From Candidatus Heimdallarchaeota archaeon LC_2 (GTDB lineage: Archaea; Asgardarchaeota; Heimdallarchaeia; Heimdallarchaeales; Kariarchaeaceae): a stretch of 24,155 nt of DNA. The notes under the pieces are model-generated. The model was not told the origin of the DNA. It searched no databases and saw only the letters and a list, made by a program, of their open reading frames with translations. Positions 16,088 through 23,549 of this stretch are shown here, in pieces. The stretch's first letter is position 1, and each line of letters begins with the position of its first letter. The DNA lies in assembly GCA_001940725.1 (NCBI GenBank), contig MDVR01000080.1:1-24155 (forward strand), read 5' to 3'. Made by a program: the position numbers and the translations under genes.

Positions 16088-16852
16088 TCATTCGAACTTA
16101 ACTACAGCACAGCCACAACCAATAAATCCGGAATAATCAATTATTTTTCCAGTTAGTTGATCTGAAAATCCAGATAAGATGTATATTGGTTTTAACGATT
16201 GCTCAGTTTTAGCAAAATATGAAAGAGGAAACTTAAGTAAAGCTTCAGTGTCTCCACTACTCAACAATTTTAAAAATAATTCATCATCATCTTTCTCAAA
16301 TGGGAAGGCATTGGTTTCTTCTTGGAAATCCTGAGTTAACTCCGTTGAAGCAATAAATAATACATTATCGTTTTTTTCTTTGACAATTTCTGCGATTTTC
16401 TTTCCCCAATCTAGATGCTCTTGTTGAGTTCCCATTGATGTCGAAATTTGAATAATTGGGATTCTTGAATTTGGATCAATAATTCGTAACGGTATAATAG
16501 AACCATAATCTAGAATCACATTCATTTCGTCTTCCCTCCCTGCAAGAAATCCCAATTCTTCTCCTCTTTGTTGTAGGTATAATGCAAGTTTCTTATGAGA
16601 TTTTCTTATGTCTACAATATCTGGTCGTCTAAAACTTTGTAGATTCCCAGTACAAGTATCTGTAATTCTAATTCTAAATGTTTCTGAATTAAAATGAGGA
16701 CTACAAATTAATATAACATCTGGAGGAAATTTAAGTAAATCATCATGAATATCATTTAAACTGGAGAACAGATCTGGTATTAATGAGCTTATCTTATCAC
16801 CACCTAACTCAGGTAAAAGAAATGGGATATGAGGTAGTACAAGGGATCTCAT
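16088..16852 (-). CDS. LigB-like class III extradiol dioxygenase-fold protein
   Basis: The 254-residue protein follows the pattern of the LigB-subunit/MEMO-related family: LVLPHIPFLLPELGG at the N-terminus (His8), PPDVILICSPHF (His53), an acidic GREDEMNVILDYGSIIPLRI region, STSMGTQQEHLDWGKKIAEIV, VLFIASTELTQDF, and a closing GFIGCGCAVV. Two of the usual metal ligands (His8, His53) are in place. The common SGDLSH motif is changed to STELTQ, so a conserved histidine is lost. Whether it is an oxygenase, or has another role like the MEMO-type proteins, cannot be decided. The start is ATG. It is the last gene of a four-gene minus-strand run, 94 bases after the amidohydrolase, with a possible TATA-like CTTTAAAT about 35 bases ahead of the start. 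Confidence 0.72.
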   Translation of the reverse strand: MRSLVLPHIPFLLPELGGDKISSLIPDLFSSLNDIHDDLLKFPPDVILICSPHFNSETFRIRITDTCTGNLQSFRRPDIVDIRKSHKKLALYLQQRGEELGFLAGREDEMNVILDYGSIIPLRIIDPNSRIPIIQISTSMGTQQEHLDWGKKIAEIVKEKNDNVLFIASTELTQDFQEETNAFPFEKDDDELFLKLLSSGDTEALLKFPLSYFAKTEQSLKPIYILSGFSDQLTGKIIDYSGFIGCGCAVVKFE

Positions 16853-16946
16853 CTTGGTTCGTATCGCAACTACATTTTGTATGATTTAAAGGCTATTTAT
16901 TAGGAATTTTTATTTATCGAATATTTGTTAAATTCATTTATAATCA

Positions 16947-18200
16947 TTATAATCCATTATTTACTGTAAGAATCCCTCCCTTAATTACTGCTTTAATGTT
17001 ATTTTTATCCTGAATAGAGGATATATCTGAAAACGGATTTGAATTTAATAACAATAAATCAGCATCAAAGCCTATTTTTAATTCACCTGATTTTGGTGCA
17101 CGGGGGCCGAGTGTTTTAGGACCCATATGAGTTGCAGTACGGAGTGCCTCCAAAGGACTCATTCTTACATCCTCAACATAATATTCTAATTCTCTAGCAT
17201 TCAGTCCCCAAGGTACAAGGGAGTCCATACCTGAAGAGTATATATCTGTACCGAGTGCTATTTTCACTCCTTTTTGATAAGCCAATTTCATTGTTTCTTT
17301 GTGCTTATCAGCAACTACACTTATTTTGTCCATTACTTCCTTTGAAGCTCCGAATTTTTCTCCAAAATCCCGTAACCTTTGTTGAATAAATATTGTAGGA
17401 ACGAGAATAGCATCTTTATCTATCATCAAATCACAGAGCTCATCATCCAACCAAGTTCCATGCTCGATCGTTTTAACTCCCGCTTTAAGAGCCGCTCTGA
17501 TACCCGCAGCACCATGAGTGTGCGATGCTATTATTCTATCTTTTGATGTTGCCTCAGTAACTAAAGCTTCAAGTTCTACATCCGAAAATTCTTGATGGTG
17601 TGGTGAATCACGCTGGCTCATAACTCCTCCAGATCCCATAATTTTAATTACGTCCGCCCCTTCCCTAAATTGAATTCTCATAGCTTTTACTGCTTCCCAT
17701 GGTCCATCAACGGGACCTAAAGATCCCCAAGCCTCACCAGCTCTTTTTCTAACGAAATCCAAAGGGTAATTATGACTATCTGCATGTCCCGATGTAATTC
17801 CTAATGCAGACCCTGCCGAATATAGGTTTGGTCCCGGTGCTGTTCCATCATTGATAGCATCTCTTAATTTAAGCCCAATACCTCCTAATTCTCTTACACT
17901 TGTAAATCCAGCCTCAATACAAGCTTTTGCATCATAAATCGCTCTTGCAGCCATAGAAATTGGAGACGAAAGGTTCCATTCAGCTTCAGATGCTCCTTTG
18001 ACACCAAAAAAATGAACATGACAATCCCATAAACCTGGTAAGACTGTTTTACATTTATAGGTCAGATCTGCGTTTGGGCTTCCTTCGGCAGTACCAGCAT
18101 ATGTAATTTTTCCATTATCATAAATTACGGCTCCATCTTTAATTGGTTCATTATACCCATCGAATAATAATTCAGCCACGATCTTTGTAGATTTTGACAT
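16947..18200 (-). CDS. Amidohydrolase-superfamily metal-dependent hydrolase (prolidase/imidazolonepropionase-like)
   Basis: This 417-residue protein has the amidohydrolase metal centre in order: DCHVHFFG with His61 and His63, ADVIKIMGSGG with Lys186 (the residue usually carboxylated), SHTHGAAG with His227/His229, TIEHGTW with His247, and LGTDIYSSG with the late Asp. The N-terminal ~50 and C-terminal ~60 residues form the usual small beta-sandwich. The VIKIMGSGGVMS segment is typical of the subgroup that includes Xaa-Pro or Xaa-Arg dipeptidases and related hydrolases annotated as imidazolonepropionase-like. The substrate is unknown, likely a dipeptide or cyclic amide. No signal peptide. It lies 60 bases downstream of the thiamine-binding gene, same strand. 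Confidence 0.88.
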   Translation of the reverse strand: MSKSTKIVAELLFDGYNEPIKDGAVIYDNGKITYAGTAEGSPNADLTYKCKTVLPGLWDCHVHFFGVKGASEAEWNLSSPISMAARAIYDAKACIEAGFTSVRELGGIGLKLRDAINDGTAPGPNLYSAGSALGITSGHADSHNYPLDFVRKRAGEAWGSLGPVDGPWEAVKAMRIQFREGADVIKIMGSGGVMSQRDSPHHQEFSDVELEALVTEATSKDRIIASHTHGAAGIRAALKAGVKTIEHGTWLDDELCDLMIDKDAILVPTIFIQQRLRDFGEKFGASKEVMDKISVVADKHKETMKLAYQKGVKIALGTDIYSSGMDSLVPWGLNARELEYYVEDVRMSPLEALRTATHMGPKTLGPRAPKSGELKIGFDADLLLLNSNPFSDISSIQDKNNIKAVIKGGILTVNNGL

Positions 18201-18260
18201 AAAAATTCGTTTGACGACAAAATTAAAGATTTGTTAAGAGGAATATACCATATTGATCTT

Positions 18261-18581
18261 TCATTTTAACGCAGATACTTTATCTTCCATTTTTCGTGTT
18301 TTGTCTCTACGATCATCAATGGTCAAACGAGTCATGACCCTTTGTATACCCTCATCAAATAAAGCTTCATGACCTTTTTTCACAACTTTGAATATGGTAT
18401 CAATATCATCAGCTTCAATAATTGTTCCCATAGGATGATGTAGAGTTTTGATCTCACTAAAGCTATCAATCACTTTAACTGCTTTTTTTATATATTTAGA
18501 AACACTGGTACTCTCTGGTCCAATTACTGAGTAAGTAAGTTCTGCAATTACTTTCATTTTGGGTGAAATATCATTATCCAT
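18261..18581 (-). CDS. MTH1187-family (DUF77) thiamine-binding protein
   Basis: The 106-residue protein matches the small MTH1187/YkoF-like family: VIAELTYSVIGPESTSVSKYIKKAV, HHPMGTIIEADDIDTIF and the ending TRLTIDDRRDKTRKMEDKV. Members form ferredoxin-like oligomers and some bind thiamine or a related pyrimidine. The family usually starts at MKVIAEL (ATG 18557), but a TATA box at 18604-18610 lies about 26 bases before ATG 18581, so a leaderless transcript from 18581 with eight extra residues is preferred. It sits between hyuA and the amidohydrolase on the same strand. Confidence 0.88.
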   Translation of the reverse strand: MDNDISPKMKVIAELTYSVIGPESTSVSKYIKKAVKVIDSFSEIKTLHHPMGTIIEADDIDTIFKVVKKGHEALFDEGIQRVMTRLTIDDRRDKTRKMEDKVSALK

Positions 18582-18603
18582 AATTTGTAAATAACGTCAA
18601 ATG

Positions 18604-18610
18604 TTATAAA
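18604..18610 (-). promoter_or_regulatory. TATA box of the MTH1187-family gene
   Basis: Minus-strand TTTATAA, centred about 26 bases before ATG 18581, supports a leaderless transcript and decides the start. Confidence 0.5.
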
Positions 18611-18642
18611 TTCAGTAATGGTATTATATTCTTAATGATAAC

Positions 18643-20622
18643 CTAATTAATTTTATTTGCAATTATGAATCCAAATTGATTTAATTCTGCGCTCCAGTTT
18701 CTAGGAATCCATGTTGTAGTGTCTAGTTGATTAATTATAAGGGGTCCATTCTCTTTCCAGTTTGAACCAAGGTCATCTTTTCTGTAGACTGGAGCTTCTT
18801 CTTCATAACCAAGTACTTTTGTGTAGTTCAACGGTTTTGGTTTGTTTTTCGATTCTAATTTTGGAATTATGGGATCATCATGAGGAATGATGAGAGTAGC
18901 TCTAATAGCTACTAATTCAATAGGCTCATTTTTTGCAACAAATCCATACTTTTCTTTATGTAAATCCAAAAATCCAGTTTTAATTTCATCTTTATCAGAA
19001 CTAAATTTAACCGTTAACTCATAAGATTGACCTTTAAACCTCATCGATAAAAATCTCTTAAGAATTCTATCTGTTAAATCAAGACCATCAGTTTGTGCTA
19101 AGTCAAGTGCATCATCCTCCAGATTTGTATAATACCTATGAAGCGTGGGAATATCAATTGCGTCCCATGAAGTAACCAATCCTTTTGATGTATCGTAACT
19201 ATAATCAGCTCCAATTAGACCCATTGCTGCCCAAGCGCCTGGTATTGGCGGAATTACAACTTGAGAAATGTGCATAAGCTCGGCTAATTCACACGCATGA
19301 ACTGGACCAGCTCCGCCAAAGGCTAATAATTTAAATTTTCGTGGATCTAATCCTCGTTGAGTTGTTACAGATCTCAAAGCTGCAGATATATTTTCATGAA
19401 AAATTCTCCGAGATCCAATTATGGCATCAGTTTTAGTAATATTCATACTATCAGCAAGATTTTCCATTGCATCTTCAGCTAGTGATTTCTTCATGATTAG
19501 TTCACCTCCTGCCAAGCTTTCTGCCAAAACTCCAAAAGATAAATCTGCATCTGTAACTGTTGGTATCAATCCACCTGCGTCATACGCCACAGGACCTGGA
19601 GCGGCACCCGCACTTTCTGGACCAACCTGTAATAATCCCGAAACAACTTGAATTAAACTACCTCCTCCAGCTCCAATTGTTTCTACATCGATTGATGGAG
19701 TTGAAATGGGTAATCCTCCAACTTTTAAAGATTGAAAAGATGCGTTTCTACCTTCAACAATAGAGGCAACATCGGTACTAGTCCCACCGATATCTAGAGT
19801 TAATAAATTAGGAATATTTAATACTCGAGAAGTAAATTCCGCTGCTTGGATTCCTCCAGCCAAACCTGAAAATAATGTATGAACTGGAAATTCTGCAATA
19901 GTTTTCCCTCTTGCTAGACCTTTTGATGATTTCATTACAGCAAATATCTCAGATAATTTTTCCTCTTGAATTTTTGATGCCAAATTTGCCAAGTATTTCT
20001 TCATTAATGGTTTTACATATGCATCCATTACTGTGGTACTCATTCTTTCATATTCGCGATATTCAGGGAGAATGACTGAAGAAACAGAAATAATTTGATC
20101 GCCTAGACTTTCAGCAATTTTTATTTCATGAATTGGATTTAGAAATGAAAACAAGGTGCAGATGGCTATACTATCATACTCTTTTTCTGACATTTCTTTT
20201 ATTAATTCCACAATTGTTGACACATCAAGAGGTATTTCTATTGTTCCATCAGCAATAATCCTTTCATCAATTTCAAATCGTAATTCTGCTGGAACCAATG
20301 GTGAGGGTCTCGTTGGATATAAAGAATAAATATTCTCCCTATTTTGTCGACCAATTTCTATTATATCTTTGAATCCTTTTGTTGTAATCAAAGCAACTTT
20401 TGCACCTTTCCGTTCGATTACTGCGTTAGTAGCAACAGTAGAACCATGCAATACTTCCTTTACAAATCCTAATCTGCGTAATGACGTAAGTACTGCTAAT
20501 AATGGATTATGGGGAGTTGACGGTACTTTTATTACAATTATCTCATCTTGTGAAATTGCAATTGTATCGGTAAATGTACCTCCAGTATCAATTCCTGCAA
20601 TAATCCAATTGTTATTTTCCAC
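18643..20622 (-). CDS. hyuA: Hydantoinase A / 5-oxoprolinase family subunit (HyuA)
   Basis: The 659-residue protein starts with the actin-like ATP-binding motif IAGIDTGGTFTDTI, followed by HGSTVATNAVIERKGAKVALITTKGFKDIIEIGRQ (shown only as a landmark around residues 60-95), the second phosphate motif TLDIGGTSTDVASI, GAGGGSLIQV, GPESAGAAPGP and LLAFGGAGPVHACELA. These are the classic landmarks of HyuA, the ATP-using alpha subunit that works with HyuB on cyclic amides. Length is in the normal range (650-700). The start is GTG 20622, placed four codons before the glycine motif region as in homologues; a TATA-like TTATAA at 20661-20667 (minus strand) lies about 42 bases ahead. It heads a minus-strand run with the thiamine-binding gene, the amidohydrolase and the LigB-like gene. 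Confidence 0.93.
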   Translation of the reverse strand: MENNNWIIAGIDTGGTFTDTIAISQDEIIVIKVPSTPHNPLLAVLTSLRRLGFVKEVLHGSTVATNAVIERKGAKVALITTKGFKDIIEIGRQNRENIYSLYPTRPSPLVPAELRFEIDERIIADGTIEIPLDVSTIVELIKEMSEKEYDSIAICTLFSFLNPIHEIKIAESLGDQIISVSSVILPEYREYERMSTTVMDAYVKPLMKKYLANLASKIQEEKLSEIFAVMKSSKGLARGKTIAEFPVHTLFSGLAGGIQAAEFTSRVLNIPNLLTLDIGGTSTDVASIVEGRNASFQSLKVGGLPISTPSIDVETIGAGGGSLIQVVSGLLQVGPESAGAAPGPVAYDAGGLIPTVTDADLSFGVLAESLAGGELIMKKSLAEDAMENLADSMNITKTDAIIGSRRIFHENISAALRSVTTQRGLDPRKFKLLAFGGAGPVHACELAELMHISQVVIPPIPGAWAAMGLIGADYSYDTSKGLVTSWDAIDIPTLHRYYTNLEDDALDLAQTDGLDLTDRILKRFLSMRFKGQSYELTVKFSSDKDEIKTGFLDLHKEKYGFVAKNEPIELVAIRATLIIPHDDPIIPKLESKNKPKPLNYTKVLGYEEEAPVYRKDDLGSNWKENGPLIINQLDTTTWIPRNWSAELNQFGFIIANKIN

Positions 20623-20660
20623 GGTTCATGGTTATTCTATGATTTTAATATCTCAATCGA

Positions 20661-20667
20661 TTATAAC
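20661..20667 (-). promoter_or_regulatory. TATA-like box of hyuA
   Basis: Minus-strand GTTATAA predicts a start near 20638, giving hyuA a leader of roughly 16 bases. Confidence 0.4.
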
Positions 20668-20691
20668 TTAGAAATTTGGGAGAACATTATC

Positions 20692-20699
20692 ATATAATT
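20692..20699 (+). promoter_or_regulatory. TATA box of rnpB
   Basis: ATATAATT centred near 20696 predicts initiation near 20722, a few bases before the P1 helix of the RNase P RNA. Confidence 0.5.
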
Positions 20700-20726
20700 A
20701 TTATTTGTGGATGAGATAGTCTCTTT

Positions 20727-21024
20727 AGCGGAGTAGACGAGTAGTAAAGGTTCTTCGAATCAGGAAAGTCCGGCTACCACAGAGAAAGGGATATTGTGAA
20801 AGCAATCAGGTGAGAATCTGGCTCTGGTAATAGAAACGTAAGCTCCTTGGGAGCCTGGAACGAGCTATCATCCCGGTACAAGCAGAATTAAATTCATTCG
20901 GTTTACCGATCAGTGTTCTCGCATTGTGAATTTAGGTATGTGCATAGATCAATACTACTATAGAAAAAGCAGGTTTTAATTAACCGTGCATCTTAACAGA
21001 AGCTGGCTTATGTTCTACACCGCT
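20727..21024 (+). ncRNA. rnpB: RNase P RNA
   Basis: The RNA is about 298 nt. Its ends pair as helix P1 (20727-20737 with 21014-21024, ten pairs and one mismatch). The universal conserved region I, GGAAAGTCCGG, is at 20763-20773, and conserved region V, ACAGAAGCTGGCTTA, at 20996-21010; the two make helix P4 of the catalytic core. A GAAACGTAAGC segment in between fits the central conserved part. RNase P trims 5' leaders from pre-tRNAs. The gene is GC-richer than its surroundings, has a TATA box 30 bases ahead and a T-run at its end. It is the only plus-strand gene between hyuA and tfb. Confidence 0.93.
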
Positions 21025-21029
21025 TTTTT
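21024..21029 (+). terminator. T-run terminator of rnpB
   Basis: A run of T directly follows the 3' strand of P1, as expected for archaeal termination. The 180 bases from here to the tfb stop hold no recognisable gene. Confidence 0.55.
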
Positions 21030-21212
21030 ATTTATTTAATATATCAAAAATAAACAATGAGAACAGATATTTAATTTTAAGAATTATTGACACTCAAACA
21101 ATTCATAGAAATTTCTAATTGTTAAAATTGAAAAAATATAATAATGAAAAAAATGAATGAACCCTAATTCATTCACTATTAGATTAAGAACTGAAATATT
21201 AGTAATAATGAT

Positions 21213-22175
21213 TTATTCGTCTCGTTTTCCTATATTCATGGGTGGTCTGAAGAATACTGGTGTAGCAGCAGCTCCACGTCTAACTTCAACGTCAATGGTT
21301 AGAGCTTCACTTATTGCTCTAAAACGGTTCCTAAGTGTAACCGGAGTCGTCATGGCGGCGTCAGCAACCATTTGTTGAGTCCTTCTTTCGCCAGTTCTTA
21401 AACAGGCTAGGTATATAGCAGCTGCTGCAATTGACATGGGTGATTTTCCAACATCCAATTTTCCTTCTCGTGCATCTGCAATTATCTTTCTTGCCTGGTT
21501 TTCGGTTTCTTGAGTTAATTCTAATTTTGATGATAATCTTGGGATCATATCAAGAGCATTTGATATTTTTGGCTTTATGTTTAATTCCATCATGTATACC
21601 CTCATGCATCGCGCAATTATCTTTTTGTCTACACTTGAAGTTTCTTCTAGATCTTTTAAGACGATTGCAAAATTGTGCTTTCTGGCCGCAAGATAGACTG
21701 CAGCTGCTATCATGGAATTGATCGATCTGCCTCTTATGAGTTTGGCTTTAAGTGCTCGACGATAAAAGAATGAAGCTGTGCTTTGTGTTTCCTGAGGAAG
21801 ACTTAACGAAGCAGCTAATCTCTTTAATTCTCTTAATGCAGTCCTTAGATTTCTAATTTCTGATTTTGATGTCCTTGAATTAACCCATCTCAATCTCCTC
21901 ATTCTTTGACGTGTAATAGAAGAAATTCTACCTCCAAATGCATCACGTGAAGTCGAAGATATATCAGTAGACAAACCATAATCGGCTCTAAGTATTGAAA
22001 CAGGAGGTCCAGTTGTGGATTTATTTCGAGAATCATCGTTGTTGTAAATTGGGCTACTGGAGGATTCAATGATTCGATCTAAAACAAGTCCACAAGCTGT
22101 ACACACAACTATTCCATCTCTATATTTTTCTGCGATTTTAGTTGAACCGCAATCAGTACATATTCTATCTTTCAT
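21213..22175 (-). CDS. tfb: Transcription initiation factor TFB (TFIIB family)
   Basis: The 320-residue protein has the N-terminal zinc ribbon CTDC-x15-CTAC (Cys6, 9, 25, 28), a linker with the B-reader region, and two cyclin-like repeats: the first includes SINSMIAAAVYLAARKHN, the second GKSPMSIAAAAIYLACLRTG, followed by VTLRNRFRAISEAL. TFB binds TBP at the TATA box and recruits RNA polymerase. The frame stays open to 22229, but ATG 22175 (MKDRICTDCG) puts the zinc ribbon at the usual distance and is preferred. The transcript probably starts near 22233, giving a leader of nearly 60 bases that can fold. The promoter carries several palindromes, suggesting tight control, perhaps autoregulation. 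Whether the genome has other TFB genes cannot be seen here. Confidence 0.95.
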   Translation of the reverse strand: MKDRICTDCGSTKIAEKYRDGIVVCTACGLVLDRIIESSSSPIYNNDDSRNKSTTGPPVSILRADYGLSTDISSTSRDAFGGRISSITRQRMRRLRWVNSRTSKSEIRNLRTALRELKRLAASLSLPQETQSTASFFYRRALKAKLIRGRSINSMIAAAVYLAARKHNFAIVLKDLEETSSVDKKIIARCMRVYMMELNIKPKISNALDMIPRLSSKLELTQETENQARKIIADAREGKLDVGKSPMSIAAAAIYLACLRTGERRTQQMVADAAMTTPVTLRNRFRAISEALTIDVEVRRGAAATPVFFRPPMNIGKRDE

Positions 22176-22223
22176 TTTAATCAGCTCTATAATGTAGCAG
22201 AACCCGTGGGGGATACGGAAAAA

Positions 22224-22241
22224 CCACAATTAGGGGTGTGG
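22224..22241. promoter_or_regulatory. Inverted repeat at the predicted tfb start site
   Basis: CCACA at 22224-22228 and TGTGG at 22237-22241 form perfect 5-bp arms over the predicted transcript start. A second small hairpin, CCGT/ACGG, lies at 22204-22218 in the leader. Confidence 0.4.
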
Positions 22242-22251
22242 AACTTTCTGC

Positions 22252-22263
22252 TATATATATATA
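22252..22263 (-). promoter_or_regulatory. TATA box of tfb
   Basis: An uninterrupted TATATATATATA tract. Its centre predicts initiation near 22233 on the minus strand. Confidence 0.5.
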
Positions 22264-22288
22264 CTCTTTTTTTAGTATATAAGTTTTC

Positions 22289-22356
22289 TTACCACCATGG
22301 TGATATATACCCTCATAGTAGTACTATATTTCACATATTACCACCGTAGTAGTAAT
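22289..22356. promoter_or_regulatory. Three evenly spaced palindromes upstream of tfb
   Basis: Site A: TTACCACCATGGTGATA with the perfect core CACCATGGTG at 22293-22302. Site B: ATAGTA-G-TACTAT at 22315-22327. Site C: ATTACCACCGTAGTAGTAAT at 22337-22356. Centres are about 24 and 25 bases apart. A and C share TTACCACC(A/G)T(G/A)GT. They lie upstream of the tfb TATA box, so the bound protein could activate tfb or control the promoter from above. Confidence 0.55.
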
Positions 22357-22646
22357 ATATATTTCTCAGAATGAATTTTTCGTACAGATCAATACGAGAT
22401 ACAAACTTTCTAGAATCTATATGTATGATTCATATAATAGTATTTGTGGTAAGTTGTTACAATAGGTTAATAATATCACCCTATTAAGAGTATAATTGTT
22501 CAATTCTCAAAAAACAAATGAATTGAGTTTTTGTCAAATTCAATCAACTAGTGAAAATAGTTGACATGATGTTAATGAATGAATAAAATACTACCCACTT
22601 TTCGATTAGGTTAACGTTTATTAGTGCTATAAATTAATATTCGAAA
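22357..22646. other. Non-coding stretch before the secreted protein gene
   Basis: AT-rich sequence without a recognisable gene. A short inverted repeat CAATTC/GAATTG occurs around 22501-22525; a TATA-like CTATAAATT at 22627-22635 is close to the next start. Nothing else is supported. Confidence 0.4.
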
Positions 22647-23402
22647 ATGAACAAATCGATTATTTCACTAATCGTTCTATTTTATATCCTAGTAAGCACT
22701 CAGTCAATAGGTGCTACAGACTACACAAAAATTGGGGTGTCCAATGGTGACGGATTCACATTCTTTTTGGATGAATATACTTTAACTGACAACGATATAA
22801 CAACTCACGAAATGTTTCTTGGCACCGATGAGCGTACAGAAACAGAACTGTATGTTTCAGAAGGAGAAGAATTTCGAATGGTTGTTGGGGATGAAACTCC
22901 TGTAATTAATGAAGAGGAAGGTGAAGCAACTTTTCTTGTCATATTTGAAACACCTTCAAATACAGGTCAAGTACATGAATCATTGGATGGATCGTTTATT
23001 AGTTCTACTGATTGGGCTGGAGTGAGAGAAGAAATTGATTCAATTTTCACCGAAATTTTATCAGCGGGTGAAAATGATTTTACTATTATTGATACATCAT
23101 CTGAGTTTGGAATGAATGTAAATTTCACAACTTTTGAATCAGAAGATTATGGTAATTTTAGTACTTCATTTCTTGGAGAAGTCCGTTTCGACAAAAGTAC
23201 TGGTGTCATGAAACGCTTTGATTTAACAACTGCTAACACAATTGAATTTTTAGACGATATAGAAATGCATTTTGAACACATAAAAATGCATTTCATCGGT
23301 GATGGAGCTAGTGATGGTCTATCTTTACCTGGTTTCGAATTGTATATTGGATTCTTTAGTTTATTCACTTATATTCTGCTTACAAAGAAAAAACAATCTT
23401 AG
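22647..23402 (+). CDS. Secreted/cell-surface protein with PGF-type C-terminal membrane anchor
   Basis: This 251-residue protein starts with a signal peptide: MNK, then a hydrophobic stretch SIISLIVLFYILV, and a probable cleavage after SIGA near residue 23. The mature part is acidic and rich in Thr, Ser, Glu and Asp, as in extracellular archaeal proteins, and seems mostly beta-strand. The C-terminus has the layout of archaeal sorting signals: LSLPGFELYIGFFSLFTYILL followed by KKK, i.e. a PGF motif, one hydrophobic helix and a short positive tail. Such tails are removed by an archaeosortase-type enzyme or stay as a membrane anchor. No catalytic domain is recognised. The function is unknown. Confidence 0.8.
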   Translation: MNKSIISLIVLFYILVSTQSIGATDYTKIGVSNGDGFTFFLDEYTLTDNDITTHEMFLGTDERTETELYVSEGEEFRMVVGDETPVINEEEGEATFLVIFETPSNTGQVHESLDGSFISSTDWAGVREEIDSIFTEILSAGENDFTIIDTSSEFGMNVNFTTFESEDYGNFSTSFLGEVRFDKSTGVMKRFDLTTANTIEFLDDIEMHFEHIKMHFIGDGASDGLSLPGFELYIGFFSLFTYILLTKKKQS

Positions 23403-23549
23403 ATCATTTCTATCCCAATAATTGATTGTACTAATGAATATAATATATCTGATAATCTTGTCAAATATTTTCAAATATGATAAATTCCAATTCATTTTGC
23501 AGTTATTTTAATATTCCACAGATGATTAGATATCAAGGATAATCGAATA

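Noticed and set aside
18237..18260. A single operon from hyuA through the LigB-like gene
   Set aside because: The genes run in the same direction, but gaps of 60-94 bases and individual TATA-like boxes point to separate transcripts at least in part.
22176..22229. N-terminal extension of TFB by 18 residues
   Set aside because: The TFB zinc ribbon normally starts within a few residues of the N-terminus, and the extension covers the 5' leader with its hairpins.
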